This document shows, piece after piece, positions 58,162 to 64,000 of a DNA stretch of 64,000 nt. Position 1 is the first letter of the stretch, and each line of letters opens with the position of its first letter. A program made the translations under genes and the position numbers. The notes under the pieces are model-generated. The model was not told the DNA's origin, did not search any database, and saw nothing but the letters and a program-made list of their open reading frames with translations. The stretch is from Thermincola ferriacetica. Lineage in GTDB: Bacteria; Bacillota; Thermincolia; Thermincolales; Thermincolaceae. Where the stretch lies: positions 24,379 to 88,378 of the forward strand of contig NZ_LGTE01000014.1 of NCBI RefSeq assembly GCF_001263415.1, given 5' to 3'.

Positions 58162-58283
58162 AGCCGGAAACTCCGCTGGAAACACGTTCGGATGCTCCTT
58201 GTTGCACCGGTCGATGTGATAATCCCTGTCGGATCGACGGAAACAACACACTTTTCAGCAACCGCACATGTTTCACACAAGAC

Positions 58284-58316
58284 AAAAACCCTGCTGATTT
58301 TTATCAGCAGGGTTTT
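58284..58316. terminator. Terminator beside the left tRNA-Leu fragment
   Basis: The stem AAAACCCTGCTGAT/ATCAGCAGGGTTTT with a four-base loop. On the minus strand it directly follows the CCA end of the tRNA fragment, as for a tRNA terminator. It could equally end the plus-strand toxin transcript. Confidence 0.8.
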
Positions 58317-58319
58317 AAC

Positions 58320-58377
58320 TTTCATTATGGTGCGGATGATGGGACTTGAACCCATACGGTTGCCCACACGCCCCTCA
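58320..58377 (-). repeat. tRNA-Leu 3'-half fragment, attachment-type repeat (left copy)
   Basis: On the minus strand this contains a variable-arm segment, a T arm ATGGG-TTCAAGT-CCCAT, an acceptor strand CATCCGC and ACCA. The GTTCAAGTCC T loop marks tRNA-Leu. The adjoining bases do not form a D arm, anticodon stem or 5' acceptor strand, so it is not a tRNA gene. All 58 bases recur at 61450-61507. Identity ends in what would be the anticodon loop (TGAGGG, GAG anticodon likely), a common crossover point of tRNA-targeting integrases. Confidence 0.88.
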
Positions 58378-58628
58378 CCAGCGCAATAGTGGCAAGGTTT
58401 TTTCCAGCTATGTTAACTCAGTGTAACCTACTTACCATGAGCTAAAATACAAAGGAGACGACAGTTCATGGTAACTTCTTTGAACTTATGAACACAGTGT
58501 CCCTATGTTACAAAATTGTATAACAAAAAATAACGAATTATGAATGAAAAATGGAAATAAAATATTGACTTATTTTGTTCTTAATAATATTATAATTATG
58601 TAAATTATTTTTTTGAAGGAGTGGTTTT
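58378..58628 (+). promoter_or_regulatory. Promoter of the unknown island gene, with an upstream inverted repeat
   Basis: TTGACT (58565-58570), 17-bp spacer, TATTAT (58588-58593), about 35 bases before the start. Upstream is a perfect 9-bp inverted repeat TTACCATGA/TCATGGTAA (58432-58440 and 58466-58474). A seven-codon frame starting at 58468 with AAAGGAG upstream could be a leader peptide, but is too short to support. Confidence 0.5.
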
Positions 58629-59291
58629 ATGATAAGTTCTGCAGTTCTTGATTCTTATTATGACAATGTTGTTAGTTCAATAGAATTACTAGCTAATTCA
58701 GTATTAGAGTATAAACTTTCATTAAGAAAATCAATTGCAGAATGCGCTATGAAAAAAGAAATTGACACCGATGAGATTAGAAAATTACTTGACCAAGAGG
58801 ATAGAATAAAGACATTTTTGTCACAGGTAGAAGAATTAAAATTTTCATGGGATAGTGCAATACAAGGCGGTGGTAACTTCAATACATCTATGGATAATTA
58901 CGATGGTAAAGACGAATATGAAGGTAACAAAGATGTTTCTGCTCGAACATCTTGGAGAGTTGCTGGAGATTCAATAAAAATTGAAACCAAAAGACAAGAC
59001 GCTCCTCCGTATTCAAATGTATTTCCTATTTTGCTTTTTAAAGAAATCGCTTTAATGGGTCTCGACTTCATTGAGAGAAACGGTTCAGTTAAAACAACCG
59101 ATGTAGTAAACGTCTTAGAAAATAAAATCATTGCTACTAGTGATTACAAAAAGACCCCCCGTATTCCTGTTTATGCCACTTTTAAAGTTCTTGTTAAGGA
59201 ACAAAAATTCAAAATTGATGAACACAATTCACACAAATATTTATTAGCAGTTCCTAAAGACAAGTTTAAATCATGGATTGACCAAATTTAA
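58629..59291 (+). CDS. Unknown island protein with C-terminal winged-helix-like region
   Basis: 220 residues, AT-rich codons. The N-terminal 75 residues are helical and charged and may form a coiled coil (residues about 5-75). A low-complexity acidic linker (NYDGKDEYEGNKD) follows. The C-terminal 80 residues (LFKEIALMGLDFIERNGSVKTTDVVNVLE, then YKKTPRIPVYATFKVLVKEQKFKIDE and KYLLAVPKD) have the helix-helix-strand pattern of restriction-associated winged helices. GAAGGAG precedes the ATG. The neighbouring gene is a restriction-type nuclease, so a defence role is suspected. No family recognised. Confidence 0.7.
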   Translation: MISSAVLDSYYDNVVSSIELLANSVLEYKLSLRKSIAECAMKKEIDTDEIRKLLDQEDRIKTFLSQVEELKFSWDSAIQGGGNFNTSMDNYDGKDEYEGNKDVSARTSWRVAGDSIKIETKRQDAPPYSNVFPILLFKEIALMGLDFIERNGSVKTTDVVNVLENKIIATSDYKKTPRIPVYATFKVLVKEQKFKIDEHNSHKYLLAVPKDKFKSWIDQI

Positions 59292-59514
59292 TGAGGAGTG
59301 AGAAATTTGATTGATTAAGTAGTTAGCATCAACCTTGTCTGTATATGAGTGATGAATTTAATGAAAGATATGTCAACGCCGGAGAGAGTGTAAAATATTT
59401 TGTATAAACCCCCTAAACATAATATAATTTTCTCAAGGTGGAGTTAGTACAATGATACAAAATTCTTGACAGACCCAAATATTTTAAACTCTCCTCAGCG
59501 TCATAAGTCTTGCC
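59292..59514. other. Intergenic region between convergent island genes
   Basis: AT-rich; I see no gene, repeat or strong terminator. Confidence 0.4.
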
Positions 59515-61161
59515 TTAATTAGTTAGCAAACTAAGTATATCATTTTGTCTCTTCGCCAATACTGCAGGTGTCCACTCAGTATAACTTAGAATTTTTTGAC
59601 TTCTTGCTAAGTCACTAATTCTTCCCTTGAAGTACTTATCTTTTTTGTCCTCAAAATCCAAATTACTAGCTGAAGAATTTTTTCTTTTACTTAAAAGCAC
59701 CAGGTTAGCTAATTTATTTGTCCAGTAAGTTCTCTCGTCTAAATCAAATATATCTGTCCATTTTCCTTTAGGATTTTGCGGTAAAACGTGTTCTACACTT
59801 AAAGTTCCATATTTCCTTTCGACATTATGTTCTGATTCTAAGTATTCCAATTTTAATAAAATATACTTAACATAGGATTTACCATAAACATCTTGACCTA
59901 TTTCGTTTTTAAATCTGTTATGGTCAAATTCTAAAACAACATTATTAATAATTTCACTTGGTTCTGTTGCCAGTTCTATTTCTTTTAAGACTGCATTCAT
60001 GTTTACTATTCTTTTTGTTAAAGTTAATCCTATAACCCAATCTGCTATGAACTTTTGTTCCAATTTAATAATAAAATCCAGTAGCTTCTCTTTATCAAAT
60101 TTTTGATAGTAATATAACAAAGGAGGTATCCACTCATTAGATGGCAGGAAATTTTTCATTATATAAATTAAATTCTTGTATTGAATACATATTTTTTTAT
60201 GCTGGGCATCCTTCTCGAAAACGTCTCTGTCAACAACTAGCCTCTGATAAATTTCTTTGTATTCTTTTAAGTATTGAATAAATTCCTGACCTCTGGCAAT
60301 CTTGTCTTTACCAAAAATCAATTTATTGAATTCTTTCAAGACATCCTCTTTAGCTTTCTCTTTTACTTCAATACTTCTAATGAATGATATTAAATTCTCA
60401 AATTCTTCGGACCCTAAGTCATCTTCCATGTCTTCCCAAATCTTGGCGTACTCTTTTCTTACGGTAGAGTCATTTATTTCAGCAAGATTGTTTGCTTTTA
60501 AAATATCTATCCTTCTTAATTGTAAGCCTCTATCGTTAATTATTGTAAATAATCTATAAGCATCTTCAAAATCCTTGGTAGAAACATATATCATAACACA
60601 TCTTTGCGAAAGATGTTGAATTAGTGATTCTATGTCAGTTTGGCTAAGTTTATATAATTTTTCTTTAAATAACATGACTGCCTCAACCAATTTTTGCTGA
60701 GCATCATTACTAGGTAAAAACTTGTCAACGTGTTCTGTTCCACCTTCCGTTTGAACATATTCCCTAAAGAACTCTGGTTCTCTTGTTTCCAACTTAACTT
60801 TTTCCGGAATTCCATCTGCAGGGTTGTACTTTTGATAAATCTTCTCCTGAGTAGACCTTTTGAATTCTTCTTTTTCTACATCATCTCTAAGACAGGCTAG
60901 TAACAATTGTAAAGTAGTTAGGCGTTGTTGACCATCGATAACATCGTATTTTTTACCAGTTCCTACTTGCTCGACTTCTTGAAGTATTACTGTGCCAAGG
61001 AAGTACTCATTTTGCCTGTCGGACTCAAAAATATCGTCAAATAATTGCTCGCAATGTTCTATCTCCCAACAATAAGGGCGTTGGTAATCTGGTACGCTAA
61101 AGAAGAATTCATCGCCAAATAGTTTCTTGAGCTGAACTTTTTCCCCTGTTATTTGGGACAT
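59515..61161 (-). CDS. DUF262-DUF1524 protein, GmrSD-like type IV restriction nuclease
   Basis: About 548 residues from ATG 61161 (GAGGGGGG upstream; the longer frame to 61284 has none). The DUF262/ParB-like NTPase part has VPDYQRPYCWE (near residue 25) and DVIDGQQRLTTLQLLL (near 75), plus NDRGLQLRRIDILK. The C-terminal DUF1524 HNH-type nuclease shows SVEHVLPQNPKGKW (catalytic His) and an asparagine-rich NKLANLVLLSKRKNSSASN. GmrS and GmrD domains in one chain are typical of type IV enzymes that cut modified phage DNA. A BrxU-like role is also possible. Sequence is clearly AT-rich compared with the flanks. Confidence 0.88.
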   Translation of the reverse strand: MSQITGEKVQLKKLFGDEFFFSVPDYQRPYCWEIEHCEQLFDDIFESDRQNEYFLGTVILQEVEQVGTGKKYDVIDGQQRLTTLQLLLACLRDDVEKEEFKRSTQEKIYQKYNPADGIPEKVKLETREPEFFREYVQTEGGTEHVDKFLPSNDAQQKLVEAVMLFKEKLYKLSQTDIESLIQHLSQRCVMIYVSTKDFEDAYRLFTIINDRGLQLRRIDILKANNLAEINDSTVRKEYAKIWEDMEDDLGSEEFENLISFIRSIEVKEKAKEDVLKEFNKLIFGKDKIARGQEFIQYLKEYKEIYQRLVVDRDVFEKDAQHKKICIQYKNLIYIMKNFLPSNEWIPPLLYYYQKFDKEKLLDFIIKLEQKFIADWVIGLTLTKRIVNMNAVLKEIELATEPSEIINNVVLEFDHNRFKNEIGQDVYGKSYVKYILLKLEYLESEHNVERKYGTLSVEHVLPQNPKGKWTDIFDLDERTYWTNKLANLVLLSKRKNSSASNLDFEDKKDKYFKGRISDLARSQKILSYTEWTPAVLAKRQNDILSLLTN

Positions 61162-61407
61162 ATATGACCCCCCCTCATGTTTTCCCTTAGTTCTATCAAT
61201 ATTCGATATATATGAAAATATTTCCTCTTTTTCCAATAAGAAAAACACTCTGCAAATAAATCCTAGACCGAGACTGCACAACATTGAGGAACACCCAGGT
61301 ATGAAATCAGTGGATCACTAGCTAGATTAACTAAAGCACATAAACAACAAAAAATTATGTATGCTTTGTTTAAATTTAGAAACGGTAAAGAATGGGTATT
61401 CTGCAAC
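61162..61407 (+). other. Island right end with a start-less open frame
   Basis: No gene with a credible start. A frame of about 62 codons from 61288 running through the terminator into the repeat reads SLARLTKAHKQQKIMYALFK and then FRNGKEWVFCNKK. It may be the C-terminal remnant of a lost gene. Confidence 0.3.
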
Positions 61408-61445
61408 AAAAAACCTTTACGAACAAATTTCATTCGTAAAGGTTT
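61408..61445 (-). terminator. Terminator beside the right tRNA-Leu fragment
   Basis: A 13-bp stem AAACCTTTACGAA/TTCGTAAAGGTTT with a T run on the minus strand, four bases from the repeat. It occupies the same position as the terminator at the left fragment but has an unrelated sequence. Confidence 0.82.
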
Positions 61446-61449
61446 GATT

Positions 61450-61507
61450 TTTCATTATGGTGCGGATGATGGGACTTGAACCCATACGGTTGCCCACACG
61501 CCCCTCA
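61450..61507 (-). repeat. tRNA-Leu 3'-half fragment, attachment-type repeat (right copy)
   Basis: Identical over 58 bases to 58320-58377. The bases beyond 61507 differ from those at the left copy and again do not form the 5' half of a tRNA. The rest of the gap up to 61702 shows no other element. Confidence 0.88.
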
Positions 61508-61702
61508 ATTATACGCAGTAAAATTTGACAAGTGCTCAACTGCCTGACACCAGACATATCAAGGCTTTTTCGCAGTCCGGTACCGCGCAACATTTTTTGA
61601 CTTCGCGCACGTCTGCATAAAATCCATAAAAATTTTTAAGTTTACCAGCGCAGAAAACTTGTGCAACCGCATACGTTTTTATTTTTAAAGGAGGTTTCAA
61701 AC

Positions 61703-62662
61703 ATGGCAAAAAGAAGAAAGAGGTTTCTTCAAACCAAAGATGTTCCGGCGGCTAACCTCTCATTTGACGAAGCGGTGCACATGTTTCTGGACGAACTTAA
61801 AATCAGGAACCGGTCCAAACGCACTATCGAATGGCACAGGGAAAATTTTCATGCGGTCAGGAAGGTTTTCAGGGAGCAAAAGGTTCAGCTTTCCATCCCT
61901 CTGGCCACCAGCACTGTCAAAAAGCACCTGGTCCTGTACTGTAAAGAACAGTTAAATCAACAGCCAAGGACAATTAATATGAGGCTGGGAAGCCTTAAAA
62001 TGCTGCACTCATACCTTGTCAAAGAAGGCTACCTGGACGTTAACCCCCTGGCTGACATTGATTCCCTCAAACTGCCCAAAAACATTCCTGTCTCTTTAAC
62101 CGACGAACAAATCGAACGCCTGCTCAGGGTTCCTGACCGCAAAACCTTCACCGGCCTGCGGGATTTTACCATTATGCTTTTGCTGCTCGAAACGGGTATC
62201 AGGGTTTCGGAACTGGCAAACATCAAACTGAAGGATATTAACCTGAAGGACGGTTATATAAAAATATTCGGCAAAGGTGCCAAGGAGCGAAATGTGCCGA
62301 TACAAAGCAAGTTCAAAAAAGTCCTCTCAGAATACCTTTTGCACCGGGGTGACCTGGACACTGATGCGCTGTTTGTCACTGTTGACAACACGCCGCTCAA
62401 GGTCCGGTCAATCCAGGAACGCATTGAAATTATTGCTGAAAAAGCAGGTATTACGGAGATCAGGACTTCCCCCCATATCTGGCGGCATACGTTTGCCAGG
62501 AAGTACATCGTTAACGGCGGGGATGTTTTTTCGCTGAAGCAAATCCTTGGCCACAGCGGTTGGCAGATGGTTCACCATTACGTCAACCTGTTCAGCTCCG
62601 ACGTGTTTAAAAAACACCAGCAGTTCAGCCCCGTCCAAAATTTACGGCTGCCATCCGTCTAA
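61703..62662 (+). CDS. Tyrosine recombinase/integrase (XerC/D-like)
   Basis: 319 residues. A SAM-like N-terminal DNA-binding domain (SFDEAVHMFLDELKIRNRSKRTIEWHRENF) is followed by the catalytic domain with Arg in ETGIRVSELANIKL, HIWRHTFAR (His-x-x-Arg), LGHSGWQMVHHYVNLF (His and nucleophile Tyr). All catalytic residues are present. AAAGGAGG precedes the ATG at 61703. It is adjacent to the tRNA-fragment repeat, as expected of an integrase next to its attachment site. It converges on a second recombinase and overlaps it by four bases. Confidence 0.93.
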   Translation: MAKRRKRFLQTKDVPAANLSFDEAVHMFLDELKIRNRSKRTIEWHRENFHAVRKVFREQKVQLSIPLATSTVKKHLVLYCKEQLNQQPRTINMRLGSLKMLHSYLVKEGYLDVNPLADIDSLKLPKNIPVSLTDEQIERLLRVPDRKTFTGLRDFTIMLLLLETGIRVSELANIKLKDINLKDGYIKIFGKGAKERNVPIQSKFKKVLSEYLLHRGDLDTDALFVTVDNTPLKVRSIQERIEIIAEKAGITEIRTSPHIWRHTFARKYIVNGGDVFSLKQILGHSGWQMVHHYVNLFSSDVFKKHQQFSPVQNLRLPSV

Positions 62663-63639
62663 CGTTTGAACAGGTTGTCCACCGGGGATTTTCCCCGGTA
62701 TTTTTGTTCCAGATCTGGCCGGAACAGGCGGAGGTATATTATAACCGTGTTCATGGTGGAATGGCCCATTAAGTCCCTCAGTACATAGGGATCTCCGCCA
62801 TTCATCAAAAACATCTTGGCAAAGGTGTGCCGGAAGGTATGCGGTGAACATCTTACCCCTTTTATCCCTGCTTTTTGGGCATAGTTGCTGATATTGTCCT
62901 GAACGGTTCTTTTCTTCAACTGGCCCCCGTCCTGGTTTAAAAACAGGTATCCTTCGGGATCATTTAACCCTGTTCTGCTGATATATTTCAGCAGGGCTTT
63001 CCGTGTTGCGCTGCCGAACAGGACGTTTCGCGTCTTACTGCCTTTGCCCCGGACCACCGTGATTGTGTTGTGCCTGAAATCAATGTCGCCCAGGCGCAGG
63101 CTGCACAGTTCGTCAACCCGCACTCCGGTATCAAGCAGTACCTGCATTATTACCCAGTCCCGCAGCCCTACAAAAGTGCTTTGGTCAGGCTGAGCAAGAA
63201 GCTGCCTGACCTGTTCGTCGGTAAACGGCACAATTACCGGTGTTTCCCGTTTCTTTATTTCTTCCAGACCGGCAGCCGGGTTGGTTGGAATGTACCCCAA
63301 ATCAGCCAGCTTTCCAAAAAATACCCGCAGGGTCCTTATCCTGCCGTTGACAGTGTTTTTCTTTAAGCCGCGGTTAACCAGGTAGCCTTTAAAATCTTTT
63401 AAAACCTGATGCGTAACCAGACCTATGTCCTCTATACCCCGGACATAAACCAGGTACTTTTTCAGAACGCTCAGGTTTTCCTGGTGATATTTCAGGGACC
63501 GTTCGGCCCAACCCTGTTCGGCATACTCACCGCTGAATATTTCGATTGCGCGATCCAGGTCAATGCCTGCCGGTTTTGTTTCTTCCGTTGCCGGGGTTAT
63601 ATTCTCCCAGTTCTTTCCCCTGAAACTCTTTCTCAGCAA
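62659..63639 (-). CDS. Tyrosine recombinase/integrase, second copy
   Basis: 326 residues. N-terminal core-binding domain (IEIFSGEYAEQGWAERSLKYHQENL), catalytic Arg in DTGVRVDELCSLRL, then SPHTFRHTFAKMF and LMGHSTMNTVIIYLRLF with nucleophile Tyr. All catalytic residues are intact. It is homologous to the convergent recombinase (similar length and motif spacing) but clearly diverged. It starts at a TTG after AAAGGGG. Paired recombinases of this type are seen at the ends of some integrative elements. Confidence 0.92.
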   Translation of the reverse strand: MLRKSFRGKNWENITPATEETKPAGIDLDRAIEIFSGEYAEQGWAERSLKYHQENLSVLKKYLVYVRGIEDIGLVTHQVLKDFKGYLVNRGLKKNTVNGRIRTLRVFFGKLADLGYIPTNPAAGLEEIKKRETPVIVPFTDEQVRQLLAQPDQSTFVGLRDWVIMQVLLDTGVRVDELCSLRLGDIDFRHNTITVVRGKGSKTRNVLFGSATRKALLKYISRTGLNDPEGYLFLNQDGGQLKKRTVQDNISNYAQKAGIKGVRCSPHTFRHTFAKMFLMNGGDPYVLRDLMGHSTMNTVIIYLRLFRPDLEQKYRGKSPVDNLFKR

Positions 63640-63673
63640 ACTGATCTACCCCTTTCCGTGAGTTTTCCTTCAC

Positions 63674-63704
63674 AAAAAAAAAGAAGGAGGGTCAATAACC
63701 CTCC
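63674..63704 (-). terminator. Terminator of the partial right-edge gene
   Basis: The stem GGAGGGT/ACCCTCC with a five-base loop is followed on the minus strand by TTC and about nine T. It is about 55 bases past the stop at 63760. Confidence 0.8.
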
Positions 63705-63718
63705 CTAAAAAAACCGAC

Positions 63719-63758
63719 GGCGCGGGAACCCACGGTCTCGTACCGTGGGAGGAGCGCC
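63719..63758. repeat. Compound palindrome
   Basis: An outer stem GGCGC/GCGCC (63719-63723 and 63754-63758) encloses an inner 8-bp stem CCCACGGT/ACCGTGGG (63729-63736 and 63742-63749). It sits between a stop codon and its terminator and upstream of a recombinase. It may be a recombination site, an operator or an mRNA structure. Confidence 0.55.
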
Positions 63759-63759
63759 A

Positions 63760-64000
63760 TCAGGCCACCTCCCATATCAAAGTATCCGTGTTTTGAAGTT
63801 TCTTCAGTTTATTGATACTCGCCCCGGCATACAGTTCCTTGCCGCTGTAGTCGGTTATACGCACCGTGCCGCGGCTGAACAGGGTGTTGATATACCCTTT
63901 GACCACCCTGCCGGTTTTGCTGCGGTAGACCACCAGGTCGTATTTCCGGAACCTTACGCCAGCCCTGTTGACAAGATAACGGTTGGCATTGGCCGGCTGG
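63760..64000 (-). CDS. Unknown protein, N-terminus beyond window
   Basis: The last 79 codons of a minus-strand gene whose start is beyond the right edge. The visible part (RKYDLVVYRSKTGRVVKGYI, then RGTVRITDYSGKELYAGASI, ending LIWEVA) alternates charged and hydrophobic residues as in a small beta-rich domain. It is followed by a terminator. No family recognised. It is probably part of the element that carries the recombinases. Confidence 0.6.
   Translation of the reverse strand, partial: QPANANRYLVNRAGVRFRKYDLVVYRSKTGRVVKGYINTLFSRGTVRITDYSGKELYAGASINKLKKLQNTDTLIWEVA

Larger units (their letters stand above)
58320..61507. mobile_element. 3.1 kb genomic island bracketed by tRNA-Leu fragments
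   Basis: The DNA between the two 58-bp direct repeats is visibly more AT-rich than both flanks and carries two convergent genes, an unknown plus-strand gene and a DUF262-DUF1524 nuclease gene. No recombinase lies inside; two tyrosine recombinase genes are just to the right. It looks like a small integrated defence cassette or one unit of a tandem integration array. Confidence 0.7.

Noticed and set aside
58320..58390. A complete tRNA-Leu gene at the left repeat
   Set aside because: Only the T arm, acceptor 3' strand and CCA are present; the bases that should form the D arm and 5' acceptor strand do not. The same is true at 61450-61507.
1..64000. CRISPR array or insertion sequence
   Set aside because: No regularly spaced short repeats and no transposase gene were seen on either strand.

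Overview
The window looks like a chromosomal segment of an anaerobic Gram-positive bacterium of the Peptococcaceae/Thermincola-like Firmicutes. The evidence is AddAB instead of RecBCD, strong AGGAGG-type ribosome sites with frequent TTG and GTG starts, DUF1540 and PadR genes, a six-heme c-type cytochrome with exported NHL-repeat partners, a NADH-linked iron-sulfur module, and a large set of corrinoid methyltransferases. The genus is an inference; no rRNA or ribosomal protein gene is present to settle it.

Layout. 1-6.1 kb: a minus-strand operon for exported proteins (two membrane proteins, one with TPRs, two NHL propellers around a six-CXXCH cytochrome, and a LamG/FN3-like protein cut by the left edge). 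6.4-10.8 kb: an ADP-ribosylglycohydrolase and a three-gene NADH dehydrogenase module (NuoE-like, NuoF-like, NuoG N-terminus-like) with no catalytic partner beside it. 10.9-15.2 kb: a radical SAM/DUF4130 pair behind a LexA-box promoter, a rhomboid protease and twin lipoproteins. 15.3-26.9 kb: addB-addA-sbcD-sbcC. 27-29.6 kb: a NitT/TauT-type ABC importer. 29.7-35.5 kb: padR with a split permease, a DUF1540 protein and a large PAS/GGDEF/EAL protein. 35.7-37.9 kb: two small proteins and a GltB-like FMN protein with a structured leader.

37.9-53.7 kb is a methyl-transfer cluster read on the minus strand. A first operon carries mtaB-mtaC (methanol), a CobW-type GTPase and a RamA-like activase. A second carries a double [4Fe-4S] protein, a MtaA-like protein, a RACE-type activase, an MtrH-like methyltransferase, a second MtaA-like protein and two corrinoid proteins, followed by a sigma-54 activator and a second mtaC. 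Both operons start with near-perfect sigma-54 promoters, and both upstream regions carry copies of the same dyad, TGTTCC-N5-GGAACA. I infer that the clustered activator controls both. Methyl groups from methanol and probably another methyl donor would pass through corrinoid proteins to tetrahydrofolate.

54-64 kb is accessory DNA: unknown zinc-ribbon and Cys-rich proteins, a phosphodiester-glycosidase/copper-amine-oxidase-N protein, a Phd/RelE-type toxin-antitoxin pair, and then an AT-rich 3.1 kb island holding a DUF262-DUF1524 (GmrSD-like) restriction protein and an unknown partner. The island is bracketed by two identical 58-bp direct repeats that are 3' halves of a tRNA-Leu. Two convergent tyrosine recombinases follow. 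No intact tRNA is seen, so the integration region probably continues past the right edge.
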